A stretch of 64,000 nucleotides of DNA from Rubripirellula reticaptiva (GCF_007860175.1 NZ_SJPX01000001.1:1054001-1118000), one strand, 5' to 3'. Shown: positions 17,410 to 25,805, counted from the stretch's first letter. Numbers and translations: made by a program. Notes: generated from the sequence alone by a model not told the origin.

Positions 17410-17957
17410 AATACGACGGAGATACGGTAAAGGCTTGGGCGGGCGATAGCCAATGGCGAGCCTGGCGTGCAGACCTTGCGAGGTTCAAGAAGCAAGGTCA
17501 TTCAGGTTGGGGATCCGAGGGTTTTTGGGCTTTGACCTTGTATCGCATGCAACGTGCGATCGTGTTAAGCAAGTATCGACAGGCTTTGTTACCACTGAAA
17601 ATGTTGCTGACACTCGTCAACAAGGTTTTCACGGTGGTTACTCTGATCAACTTGAACAAGAACGCCCCCATCGGTCCGGGCCTCTTCATTCCTCACGGTG
17701 GCCCCATCATCGTGCATCCCGATGCCAGCCTAGGGGCTGATTGTGCAATTCATCAAGTTTGCACCATCGGCGCGGGATCCAAGCCTGGCGCGCCACAGAT
17801 CGGTGACCACGTGATGTTGGGTTGTCACAGTTGTGTGCTTGGGCCCGTTGTGATTGGCAATGGGGCTAAAGTCGGTGCCGGGGCGGTCGTGACATCGGAC
17901 GTACCCGCGGGTGCAACCGCCGTCGGTGTCCCAGCGAAACCACTTGGAAAGGGTTGA
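17406..17957 (+). CDS. Serine-acetyltransferase-like hexapeptide acyltransferase (3 of 3)
   Basis: 183 residues. An N-terminal helical part (WRAWRADLARFKKQGHSG, then FWALTLYRMQRAI) is followed by a CysE-like hexapeptide helix: GPGLFIPHGGPIIVHPDASLG, HQVCTIG, PQIGDHVMLGCHSCVLG, GAKVGAGAVVTSDVPAG and GVPAKPL. It is the last gene of the coupled string that runs from 12260 without any intergenic gap larger than 11 bases. It belongs to the same group as the proteins at 4409 and 14514 and probably adds acyl groups to a different sugar or position. Confidence 0.83.
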   Translation: MKYDGDTVKAWAGDSQWRAWRADLARFKKQGHSGWGSEGFWALTLYRMQRAIVLSKYRQALLPLKMLLTLVNKVFTVVTLINLNKNAPIGPGLFIPHGGPIIVHPDASLGADCAIHQVCTIGAGSKPGAPQIGDHVMLGCHSCVLGPVVIGNGAKVGAGAVVTSDVPAGATAVGVPAKPLGKG

Positions 17958-17969
17958 AAAATCAGATTA

Positions 17970-17993
17970 TTTTTCTCATGTTGACGAGAAAAA
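17970..17993. other. A/T-rich inverted repeat after the acyltransferase gene
   Basis: TTTTTCTC (17970-17977) and GAGAAAAA (17986-17993) are perfect 8-base arms with an 8-base spacer, just after the stop at 17957. A third copy, TTTTTCTC, is at 18022-18029. Low G+C makes it a poor terminator. A regulator binding site for the downstream sigma-54-type promoter, about 130 bases away, is at least as likely. Confidence 0.35.
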
Positions 17994-18056
17994 ATTACCA
18001 ATCCGATCAACTGAAGCGACGTTTTTCTCTCATCGAACTGATGACAATACCGCTAA

Positions 18057-18072
18057 CGGGGATCAAACCCCG
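18057..18072. other. Small G/C hairpin in the promoter region of the sugar transferase gene
   Basis: CGGGG (18057-18061) pairs with CCCCG (18068-18072) across a 6-base loop, with GCTAA/CTAACC-like flanks. No T-run follows. It may end the upstream transcript weakly or be an operator. Confidence 0.3.
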
Positions 18073-18122
18073 CTAACCGACTTCAACGGGGTGCATTTCA
18101 ACGCCCCAAATTACCCTTTTTG

Positions 18123-18139
18123 TTGGCATACCGGTTGCA
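18123..18139 (+). promoter_or_regulatory. Sigma-54-type promoter of the sugar-transferase unit
   Basis: TTGGCATACCGGTTGCA: TTGGCA and TTGCA sit at exact -24/-12 spacing, the best match of the four sites to the consensus TTGGCACG-N4-TTGCA. The predicted start near 18150 leaves a 98-base leader before the ATG at 18248. Confidence 0.68.
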
Positions 18140-18247
18140 ATCTTTGGTGGTCGAAGGGCGGTTCCGTGCGGGGCTTGATCGCAGCGACAAAGTCGTGATC
18201 ATTGCCGCTACTTAGACTTCTGACTCGATATTCTCCTGTGATACACC

Positions 18248-18937
18248 ATGTCCACTGTTTCAGCTAATGATTTTGCTACGATCCGCTACGACCGATTTGC
18301 TCGTCGTTTTGCGAATCTCGTCCGTAGTGCTTTCAGTTACGATCGTCTGAAGCGTTTGACTGATGTGGTGATTGCATCGACGGTGATTGTGATTCTGTCG
18401 CCCATGTTCGTGATTGTGGCGTTGCTGATCAAATTCACGGACTTCGGGCCGATACTGTTTGTACAGACTCGAATCGGCCAAGACGGCGTGCCGTTCTCGT
18501 GTTTGAAGTTTCGCTCGATGCGAGTCAACGCGGACGAGTTGAAGGCAAAGTTGCTTTCAGAAAGCCATCATAAAGATGGTCGTACGTTCAAGATGCGTAA
18601 AGATCCGCGTATCACTTCGATCGGCCGGATCATTCGTAAATTCAGCATTGACGAAATGCCACAGCTTTGGAACGTCGTGCGTGGCGAGATGAGCTTGGTT
18701 GGCCCTCGTCCATCATGCCCGCAAGAGGTGGCGATCTATCATCGCGAAGATTGGCAACGGCTTCAGGTCAAGCCAGGTTTGACTTGCATTTGGCAGGTTC
18801 GTGGTCGCGGTGACATCCCCTTCGAACAACAAGTTCAAATGGATCTCGAGTACGTCGAAGAGCGTAGTCTATGGCTCGACTTTAAGTTACTTGTCTTGAC
18901 TGTCCCCGCGGTTGTGCTTGCCAAGGGTGCCTACTAG
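18248..18937 (+). CDS. Undecaprenyl-phosphate sugar phosphotransferase (bacterial sugar transferase)
   Basis: 229 residues, the compact monotopic form of the family (PglC/WcaJ catalytic domain). One hydrophobic re-entrant segment (about 38-62, VVIASTVIVILSPMFVIVALL) is followed by the conserved block: RIGQDGVPFSCLKFRSM, DPRITSIGRIIRKFSIDEMPQLWNV, GEMSLVGPRP and KPGLTCIWQVRGR. It transfers a sugar-1-phosphate to undecaprenyl phosphate and so starts each polysaccharide repeat unit. It is the first gene of a short unit with a glycosyltransferase and the flippase downstream, behind its own sigma-54-type promoter, so the committing step of synthesis would be controlled separately from the main operon. 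Confidence 0.95.
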   Translation: MSTVSANDFATIRYDRFARRFANLVRSAFSYDRLKRLTDVVIASTVIVILSPMFVIVALLIKFTDFGPILFVQTRIGQDGVPFSCLKFRSMRVNADELKAKLLSESHHKDGRTFKMRKDPRITSIGRIIRKFSIDEMPQLWNVVRGEMSLVGPRPSCPQEVAIYHREDWQRLQVKPGLTCIWQVRGRGDIPFEQQVQMDLEYVEERSLWLDFKLLVLTVPAVVLAKGAY

Positions 18938-18971
18938 TCCCCTTTGAAGCTACTTTCGAATCATTCGACGA

Positions 18972-20246
18972 GTGGCATTTTCGATACATTTGTTGATTGG
19001 TCTTCGAGCCTTGTCTTTTGTAATGCTTTCACGTTCTCAAACCCTCATAGATTCCAGCCAGGATCGATTGGCAAACCAATCACCTATGTTGGCAAGAAAA
19101 CGGGTTGGCATTGTGGAAGGGCCAAATGTCAGCCGCATGGGGTGTCTATCACGGATGGACATTGACGGTTTCGAATTGCAACCGCTGCGAACGATACCGG
19201 TGCATCGTTTGGGCAATGAAGATCGATTTTGGTCGTTCTCGCAATTGTCCGCCGATTCAAACTATGACTTGGTCCACGCGACGAACACTATTCCGCTGAA
19301 TGCAAAGCGTTTTGTCGTGTCATTTCATGACGATCCGGCTCGGCGGCATGTGACGGGCAAACCGTGGCAAGAAAGATTGGGAACGCGAATACTCTCTTCG
19401 CCATCGTGCCGGGCAATCACGACACAGAGTGAAATCGCCAAGCGTCAACTTGTCGATCGGTACTTGTCAATTGGAATGACCGAAGCAGCAAAGAAGGTCA
19501 TTGTCTATCGAGGTGAGGTTGGCGACAGCTATAGCGTACCGCGTGCCGCGTTCGCGGCAGTCGACGCGCGAGCGAGTCAATCGGAATTCGAAGGGCCATT
19601 ACGATTGATTTTTATTGCTGAGGACGCGTTGGGCATGGGATTGTTACCGACCCTTGACGCTTGTGAATCGCTGCGTGCAGTTGGCACAGATATCCGGTTG
19701 ACGATCGTTTCGACTTTGGCTTGTGGTGTTGACACCGTGCTGGGGCGATTTGCTCCATCGCGAGAAAGTCTTCACAACCGGATTCGGTCAGCGAATTGGG
19801 TAAAACATTGGGCGCCGCCATCGCGACGACGCGTGCGTCAACTAATCGCGAGGAATGATTTAATTGTGATGCCAGCGCTCGACAATGTATTTGGTTGGCA
19901 ATTGGTTGATGCAGGGATGGAAGGTTGTCCGGCAATCACAACAAACGTTTTTTCGCTACCCGAGATTGTTGAGAATGAACAAACGGGATTGGTCATTTCA
20001 TTACCAAAGAACAAATCTGAATGTTGGGTTGGATCGACACTGTCTGACAGTGTCAAACGCGATGCCATTATTGACGCCAATCACATTTTGCGTGATCAAC
20101 TGACGATTCTGATTGCTCGTCTAAATTTCGATCGTGGCCGACTGCGAGAGTTGGGTATGGCGGCGCAAGCGAAGATGCAGCTCATGTTCGGACAGGCTGC
20201 TGCAGCAGAACAATTGCGACAGGTTTACTGCAATGCATGTTGCTGA
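18972..20246 (+). CDS. Glycosyltransferase, divergent GT4 type
   Basis: 424 residues from a GTG at 18972; the fold proper begins with RVGIVEGPNVSRMG, so an ATG at 19086 is a serious alternative start. The N-terminal half has DLVHATNT and RFVVSFHDDPARR; the C-terminal half has PLRLIFIAEDALGMGLLPTLDAC and MPALDNVFGWQLVDAGMEGCPAITT, which occupies the place of the GT4 E-x7-E segment. The GRL-K donor loop is altered (FIAEDALGMG), so this is a divergent member. It starts 34 bases after the sugar transferase and overlaps the flippase start by 14 bases. Confidence 0.72.
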   Translation: MAFSIHLLIGLRALSFVMLSRSQTLIDSSQDRLANQSPMLARKRVGIVEGPNVSRMGCLSRMDIDGFELQPLRTIPVHRLGNEDRFWSFSQLSADSNYDLVHATNTIPLNAKRFVVSFHDDPARRHVTGKPWQERLGTRILSSPSCRAITTQSEIAKRQLVDRYLSIGMTEAAKKVIVYRGEVGDSYSVPRAAFAAVDARASQSEFEGPLRLIFIAEDALGMGLLPTLDACESLRAVGTDIRLTIVSTLACGVDTVLGRFAPSRESLHNRIRSANWVKHWAPPSRRRVRQLIARNDLIVMPALDNVFGWQLVDAGMEGCPAITTNVFSLPEIVENEQTGLVISLPKNKSECWVGSTLSDSVKRDAIIDANHILRDQLTILIARLNFDRGRLRELGMAAQAKMQLMFGQAAAAEQLRQVYCNACC

Positions 20247-21777
20247 ATTGACCGTCAAATCAGAATCGACCAATGCAAGCGAATCGTCGTTCGACTCGGT
20301 CGACGAATTTTCGAAGCCTGAAGATCGCCAAGGTGTCTACGTCGCAGGGCCTTCGCGGACGGTTCTAGGCGCGTCCGCTTGGTCGATGGCTGGGTATGGA
20401 TTTAGCCAGTGTTTTCGATTAGTCAACAACATGGTGTTGAGCTATTTGTTGATGCCGGAAGCATTCGGAACAATGGCAATTGTTAATTTGGTCGTCGTAG
20501 GCATAAGCATGTTTTCCGATGTGGGTGCCGGACCTTGCATCATCCAAAACGATCGCGGTGATCACTTCGAATTCTTGAACACCGCCTGGGTGATTGGAAT
20601 CTTTCGTGGTGCGGTCATTACGTTAATCGCAGCTTTGTTAGCGATGCCTGTAGCAAGTTTTTATCAATTGCCAGAATTGGTTTGGTTGATACCGCTCGCA
20701 TCGTTAACGGCGCTGATCAACGGTACCGCATCGACGGCGATTTACACGTCGCAGCGACATCTTGACCTTAAGTCACTTGCTTGGTTAGACATCCGATCGC
20801 AGGTGATCGGCAGCATCGCAATGTGCATTTTGGCGTTTTATTGGCCGACCGTGACGTCGTTGGTGCTTGGAACGATCGCAACGGCCGTCGCGCACACGAT
20901 ATTCAGCCATCGAATGATTTCGGGTTATCGCAATCAGTTCGCGTTCAGTCAAACCGATGCCAAGAAACTGTTCCATTTTGGACGCTGGATCTTTGTCAGC
21001 ACTCTGATGATGTTCGCAGCGATGCAGGTTGACCGTATGATGATGGGCAAGCTGTTCGACATAGGAACGCTTGGCGTCTATAGCTTTGGTTTGGCGATCG
21101 CAATGTTGCCACGGATGGTAGTCGAAAAACTTTCGTCCGGGATTCTGTATCCCGTGTTGTCGCGATTCGCTCGCGGTTCTAGCGACGGATTGATGCCACA
21201 GTTGCGATCAGCCCGCGGTTCGATCCTGGCAGTGGGAGCCGCAATGGTTATTAGTGTGTTTGTGACGTGTCAGGACTTTTTTGAGTTCTTGTATCACGAG
21301 GACTACCATGCGGCCGGCTCGATCTGTCAGTGGTTATGTCTTTCGGCTTGGATCGCGATGCTGACAATGACATTGTCGCCTGCCTTAGTCGCGATGGGAA
21401 AGACGAAAGAAGTTGCAAACTCAAACTTTGTGAAGTTGCCTGCAACGATCATTGCATCATTAGCTGGCTTTCACACAGCCGGTCTAAGCGGATTTATTTT
21501 GGGATTGGCGATTGGTTCACTTATTGCGCACTTGGTCGTTGTCGATGCGTTGGCCAAGACTGGAATGTTGCTGGTCAAACAGGATTTAGTGACCACCTCC
21601 GTCGTGGTGTTGGCGATGGTTTTCGTCGTCTTTGTGCAGAACGCAGAGACGATCACTAAAACAGAAATGCGGGTAGCGTTCGCGCTTGTCGCCATCTCGT
21701 TTTGGATGTTGGCGATAGTACAGGTTCGCCAGTATCGGAAGGCCGAGCGAGCCAAACCGTCAACATCGATGGGCTGA
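20233..21777 (+). CDS. Polysaccharide flippase (Wzx/oligosaccharide transporter family)
   Basis: 514 residues from the ATG at 20233, overlapping the previous gene by 14 bases. A 45-residue polar N-terminus precedes about 14 membrane segments. The start of the transmembrane part (ASAWSMAGYGFSQCFRLVNNMVLSYLL) and MPEAFGTMAIVNLVVVGISMFSDVGAGPCIIQ are characteristic of the Wzx/MurJ-like MOP superfamily members that move undecaprenyl-linked repeats across the inner membrane. With the initiating transferase and Wzy/Wzz this completes a Wzx/Wzy pathway. An upstream open extension to 20134 is in the tail of the preceding gene and is unlikely to be translated. Confidence 0.92.
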   Translation: MHVAELTVKSESTNASESSFDSVDEFSKPEDRQGVYVAGPSRTVLGASAWSMAGYGFSQCFRLVNNMVLSYLLMPEAFGTMAIVNLVVVGISMFSDVGAGPCIIQNDRGDHFEFLNTAWVIGIFRGAVITLIAALLAMPVASFYQLPELVWLIPLASLTALINGTASTAIYTSQRHLDLKSLAWLDIRSQVIGSIAMCILAFYWPTVTSLVLGTIATAVAHTIFSHRMISGYRNQFAFSQTDAKKLFHFGRWIFVSTLMMFAAMQVDRMMMGKLFDIGTLGVYSFGLAIAMLPRMVVEKLSSGILYPVLSRFARGSSDGLMPQLRSARGSILAVGAAMVISVFVTCQDFFEFLYHEDYHAAGSICQWLCLSAWIAMLTMTLSPALVAMGKTKEVANSNFVKLPATIIASLAGFHTAGLSGFILGLAIGSLIAHLVVVDALAKTGMLLVKQDLVTTSVVVLAMVFVVFVQNAETITKTEMRVAFALVAISFWMLAIVQVRQYRKAERAKPSTSMG

Positions 21778-22003
21778 GAAAATGGCTGCATCCGCCAAGT
21801 CCACCGTTGTCGTAGATACGCGGTTTGCTTCTTCCATGTTGTCGGGAACGCAACGCCGTTTCAGATTGGCTGTTTTCGTCGGTATCGCATCAGAGTCTTT
21901 TGCATCCGCTGGGGCGTATAGAAACCACCCAGAACCGTCTGTTCTTGGTCCCTGAGCTTGGAATGATGCACCCGTTTCTCGAGTGCTTCAAAATTTCGAC
22001 TCA

Positions 22004-22026
22004 GGCACTCTGGTTACCAGAGTGCC
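22004..22026. repeat. Perfect 10-base inverted repeat, 3-base centre
   Basis: GGCACTCTGG (22004-22013), TTA, CCAGAGTGCC (22017-22026). The arms match perfectly. No T-run follows on either side, so it is either a rho-assisted 3' end of the flippase transcript or a protein-binding site. Confidence 0.6.
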
Positions 22027-22235
22027 CGCAGTGGAGTGGATTTGCACCACGTTGTTTCGAAAACGCGGTATGCCGCGTGTTTATCGAATTCAGGTTTGTG
22101 CGATTTGAGTCGTCTACAATTGAAGTGGTGTTTGTGTGGCAATAGGAGGTGATGTAAATCGCATATTGGAGCGTGAAAAACCTTGAATATGGATTGATTG
22201 CGGTGTTAAATGGTGGCAAAGCACATTGAGGTTAA

Positions 22236-22247
22236 GGTCACGTGACC
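22236..22247. promoter_or_regulatory. 12-base palindrome GGTCACGTGACC
   Basis: A perfect uninterrupted palindrome 118 bases before the sulfotransferase ATG, in non-coding DNA. The form is that of a dimeric regulator half-site pair (GGTCAC). The regulator is unknown. Confidence 0.35.
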
Positions 22248-22364
22248 ACTTCATTCGAAAGGTGATCGCTGGCGAAGTGCACTGATTTTTGACGTTGTGA
22301 CTCACTGTGTTTGATTGGTTTCATATCGTCATCAAATATCTTTCGCGATGCATCGGTAAATACA

Positions 22365-23339
22365 ATGATTGAGTTTGAGCTTAACAACGACGTGGGGCCG
22401 AGCTTGGATCCATGTGTGTTCTTGTTCGGATGTGACCGTTCGGGCACCACGTTGCTGCGAAGCATGATGAACAGTCATCCCGAATTGTTGATGACTTACG
22501 AAGCACCGGCATCGATCATGTTAGAGGGTGCGTTTTCCGATGGCGGATATCGCGCTGTGATTGATGCGATGCGTTGTTTCCCCCAGTTTGATTCAGTGAA
22601 CTGGGTGGGTGTGATTGACGAATTGTCAGAGTTGGAGAACGTCTCGTTAGCCGACACCGTGGGAGCCGCCTATCGAAATCTTTTGGTTCATGTTGGCAAG
22701 AGTCGCTGGGGTGACAAGACACCGGCTTACACCCGATTCATTGACACGCTCGCCGAGATGTACCCAAATGGAACGTTCATTCATATCGTTCGTGATCCTC
22801 GCGCGGTCGCGTTGTCTTGGATCGCAGCAGACTGGGGGCCAAATACCGCATTTCACGCTGGCCGTGAATGGTTGCAGCGCGTATCCGAAGCCAATGTTTC
22901 CATGGAGTTACTTCCCGAGTCACGGAAGTTGACCGTCCGTTATGAGGACTTGATGGCTTCCCCAGAACAAGTCCTAAAGACGATATGCGAAAAGGTAGAC
23001 ATCGATTACTCGAGTGAGATGGTGGTGTCTCGCGGAAAAGAGAGCAATGCGATGCCTGACCAATATCTCCAAAAATTGCATGCTCGTAGCCAGGAACAAT
23101 TGGATCCATCGCGAAGCGAACGGTGGCGTTCGATGAATCGCCGTCAGATCGGGATGATCGAGGCGAATTCTTGGGAATTGATGCAAGAGTTTGATTACGA
23201 ACCTTGCAACAGTTCGGCTCCACAGGTTTCATCGGTTCAAGTCACCGCATGCAAACTTGAAAACCGATGTCGTCAGTTCCTCAATCGATTTCGACAACAC
23301 GGCACGGCACCGCCCTTCCCGTTACCACAGAATGATTGA
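22365..23339 (+). CDS. Sulfotransferase
   Basis: 324 residues from the ATG at 22365; a TTG at 22311 gives an 18-residue extension of poor quality. The 5'-phosphosulfate loop for PAPS is FLFGCDRSGTTLLRSMM (about residues 18-34), and the 3'-phosphate motif VRDPRAVALSW is near residue 140; YPNGTFIHIVRDPR is typical of the bacterial Sulfotransfer_3 group. It moves sulfate from PAPS to an acceptor in the cytoplasm. Lying between the flippase and the TolC-like gene, it most likely sulfates the exopolysaccharide, as is common in marine bacteria; another acceptor is possible. It converges on the TolC-like gene across a 73-base gap. Confidence 0.86.
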   Translation: MIEFELNNDVGPSLDPCVFLFGCDRSGTTLLRSMMNSHPELLMTYEAPASIMLEGAFSDGGYRAVIDAMRCFPQFDSVNWVGVIDELSELENVSLADTVGAAYRNLLVHVGKSRWGDKTPAYTRFIDTLAEMYPNGTFIHIVRDPRAVALSWIAADWGPNTAFHAGREWLQRVSEANVSMELLPESRKLTVRYEDLMASPEQVLKTICEKVDIDYSSEMVVSRGKESNAMPDQYLQKLHARSQEQLDPSRSERWRSMNRRQIGMIEANSWELMQEFDYEPCNSSAPQVSSVQVTACKLENRCRQFLNRFRQHGTAPPFPLPQND

Positions 23340-23412
23340 CGGGTTGGGGATTGAAGAGGCGCGTCGTTAAAAATTTGCGACCCACTTGTATTCTCGCCTG
23401 AAGTCGGCAGCC

Positions 23413-25563
23413 CTATTCAGTGAATTGGACGAACTGTTGTTGGCCGGTGACGTATCGCCACTGAACGATTTGCTGTTGAACAGCAATTTCGGCAGCTTGC
23501 TTCTTTAATAAAGAATCGATCAAGCTTGCTTCGGCGCGAATTTTCAAGTCAAGTGAGCCTTCGCCTTCACTGAACAGTTCGTTGCGTCCTTTGACTTGGG
23601 CGCGAGCGGTTTCAACTCGCTCAGTCTGAATGCGCAGTTGTTCGATACTCGTTATCACATCTTCCCAAGTTCGGGCGACTTCTGCGGCGATTTCTTGTTC
23701 GACCCGATCTTGCTCGGCAATGGCTCGTGCAAGTTGCAATTGAGCACGGCGAAGCGCCGCACAAGCGGCACGCTGGCCAACCGCACGAGTGAATTCAAGC
23801 TGGACAACCCAGTCATTGAAGCGATGCTCGGATACGGTTTCGATTGCTTCATCGAGTGCACTTTCGAGGCCCGTGACAGCGTAGTCGACTCGTAGATTCA
23901 GATCGGGGCGTAGGGTATCCGCGGCCAGTATGACAGCAAGTTGTGTTGCTCGGATGTTGGCCTGGGCTGCCAATACTTCGGGGCGGGACATTGCCGACAT
24001 GTCGCCAATTTCTCGCTGGATATCAGCGCTGACGTTTGGCTCGTCGATCGCGAAATCATATTCGATTTGGCTAAGAGGTAAGCCCATCAATTGAATCAAC
24101 GTGATTCGAGTCTTCTTAACCGCATTTAGCGCGAGTGCGTCATCGATTCGAAATCTCTGCCATTGGTCGTTGGCTTGTTCAAAATCGGGCAAGGTGCCTT
24201 CGCCTAGTTTGAGGGCTTCTTTTTCGAGCTCAAGAGTCTTGAGTGCTGTTTGAACAGCATCCTGAGTCACTTTGTGCGCGCGTTGAGCAAGTTTCCAATC
24301 CCAGTAGGCGTTCTGGACATCTCGTAGCGTTTTGTTGACTTCGGCCTGAAACTCGTGTGCGGCCAATGACTGATTCGTTCGCGCGATTCGCAATGGTGCT
24401 GTGGTCACGTTGCGACCCCTACCTTTACCAAGCGGTTGAATCAAGCTCAGGTTGATGTCAGTACCCCAAGCTGGATTCAGGAACGTGAAGTTACCGACTG
24501 GGGTGTCGTACAAATAGTCCATTCCCAAACCTGCGCTGATCGTACCACCCGTTTCAAGCAACTTGGTGATCGACAAGACGTTTTGGTTTGGTGCACCCAA
24601 GAAGTCATTTCGCTGCTCGTTCGCACCGGGCGTAAAACCGCCAGGCAAGACACCACCGGTGTTGATAAAGTTTCGGTATTGGCGATTGAGCTGTCCGCCG
24701 CGAATGCCTGCGTTGAACACAGGGTCAAAGACTGCACGCTCACTTGAAACAAAGGTGTTGACCTCTTGCGGCAGATAGCCCAACACCGTGATGGATTTGT
24801 TTTGAGACAGAGCAACTCGCACCGCTTCGGAAAGCGATAGCGGCTGAGTTCCGACGTAAGACGGTGTTTCTGCCGAATCGAATAGTGAGCTGTCGTTCGG
24901 ATTGGGTAGCGACTCTTCCTCGGCGTCCTTCTCCTCAGCTTCGGCCTTTTCCTTAGCTTTCTCTTTCGCCCTCTTTTCAGCTTTCACTGATTCGGCCGCC
25001 TTGGCAGACTTTTCTTCTTCGGCGCGCTGCAGGGCTGCGGCAGCCTTGGCTACTTCATCATCGTTGATCGCCATCGGCTCGGCAACCTTCGGAGTGACCG
25101 TTGTCTTTACTGCTGCGGGATTCGATGATTCGAGTTTTGTCGCGGGCGGAATTTGCTTAACAACTTCAACTTCGTCGACTTCCTTGACCTGAAAGTTAGC
25201 GAATGGGTCGTTAGACGCAACCACGACAACGGGTTCACCGGCAACGATTGGCCGACCACCGGTCAAGGCAACCTGTCCGGGGGCACCGTGTTGGTCGCGA
25301 GCGTTGATCAGCTCTTCGGAAGAAATACGGTTGGGAATGCCGGTGGTTGGGATCGCTGGTAAGACTGCGGATGAAACTTGAGCGGCTGGTGCGACAGCAA
25401 AGTTTGCCGGTTGAGCTTCTGTGACGATCGCACCTTTGTCGGCTGGATTAAACAATTTTGCCGTCGAAACAACACCGTTGGACATTGGGCTTGCACATCC
25501 ACTTACCGAAGTCAGCAGGGCACTCAACAATGCTGCTCTTTTGGTGTGTTTAGATCGCAACAT
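23413..25563 (-). CDS. TolC-family outer-membrane lipoprotein
   Basis: 716 residues from the ATG at 25563. A type II signal peptide (basic LRSKHTKR, hydrophobic stretch, lipobox VSGC with Cys23) indicates a lipid-anchored protein. Residues 169-221 are an Ala/Lys/Glu-rich, probably helical linker. From about 250 to 700 come two outer-membrane efflux repeats with the TolC-type long helices (LSLSEAVRVALSQN, then LRIARTNQSLAAHEF, QAEVNKTLRDVQNAYWDWKLAQ). TolC trimers form outer-membrane/periplasmic channels. As no Wza-type exporter is seen, this protein may provide the outer-membrane exit for the polysaccharide or serve an unlinked efflux system. It is divergent from rmlD. Confidence 0.87.
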   Translation of the reverse strand: MLRSKHTKRAALLSALLTSVSGCASPMSNGVVSTAKLFNPADKGAIVTEAQPANFAVAPAAQVSSAVLPAIPTTGIPNRISSEELINARDQHGAPGQVALTGGRPIVAGEPVVVVASNDPFANFQVKEVDEVEVVKQIPPATKLESSNPAAVKTTVTPKVAEPMAINDDEVAKAAAALQRAEEEKSAKAAESVKAEKRAKEKAKEKAEAEEKDAEEESLPNPNDSSLFDSAETPSYVGTQPLSLSEAVRVALSQNKSITVLGYLPQEVNTFVSSERAVFDPVFNAGIRGGQLNRQYRNFINTGGVLPGGFTPGANEQRNDFLGAPNQNVLSITKLLETGGTISAGLGMDYLYDTPVGNFTFLNPAWGTDINLSLIQPLGKGRGRNVTTAPLRIARTNQSLAAHEFQAEVNKTLRDVQNAYWDWKLAQRAHKVTQDAVQTALKTLELEKEALKLGEGTLPDFEQANDQWQRFRIDDALALNAVKKTRITLIQLMGLPLSQIEYDFAIDEPNVSADIQREIGDMSAMSRPEVLAAQANIRATQLAVILAADTLRPDLNLRVDYAVTGLESALDEAIETVSEHRFNDWVVQLEFTRAVGQRAACAALRRAQLQLARAIAEQDRVEQEIAAEVARTWEDVITSIEQLRIQTERVETARAQVKGRNELFSEGEGSLDLKIRAEASLIDSLLKKQAAEIAVQQQIVQWRYVTGQQQFVQFTE

Positions 25564-25805
25564 GGCAACGAATACTCCGACGTGCCCGAAGGCGGTTGTT
25601 TTCCATAACAAAGGGGGCATCGATTGATTCGGATCAATCGTCCCTACGGAGGTATCGTCGCGCAAACCATCGGGATCGAAAGATCCTTCTGAAATGTCGC
25701 CTCGTACCGATCTGGAAGACTTTGTCGGCTGTCCGGTTTGTGGCGAATTTGGGCTACAATCCGGCTTTAGTTCGGTAAGATTCTCTCGATTTGGAAGGTT
25801 TCATT

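Larger units (their letters stand above)
21778..22364. other. Non-coding region with inverted repeats, upstream of the sulfotransferase
   Basis: 587 bases without a convincing gene. It contains a perfect inverted repeat (22004-22026), a small G/C hairpin (CGCGG/CCGCG, 22064-22077) and a 12-base palindrome (22236-22247). A textbook Shine-Dalgarno AGGAGGTGAT at 22144-22153 runs straight into ATG-TAA, so it opens no useful frame. No tRNA-like fold was recognised. It presumably holds the end of the flippase transcript and the sulfotransferase promoter. Confidence 0.4.

Noticed and set aside
22011-22026. Sigma-54-like TGG...GTGC within the inverted repeat
   Set aside because: Spacing fits but the -12 box lacks TTGC; the match is explained by the palindrome.
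22126-22141. Sigma-54-like spacing TGGTGTTTGTGTGGCA upstream of the sulfotransferase
   Set aside because: Only TGG and GC fit; the -12 element is TGGC, and the leader would be about 210 bases. Matches this weak are expected by chance.
22144-22157. Perfect Shine-Dalgarno AGGAGGTGAT followed by ATG-TAA
   Set aside because: The start codon is followed at once by a stop, and no other start lies at a suitable distance, so no product can be supported.
25564-25579. Sigma-54-like GG...TTGC on the minus strand at the TolC-like gene
   Set aside because: It abuts the ATG at 25563, so transcription would begin inside the coding region; GGAG there is better read as the ribosome-binding site.
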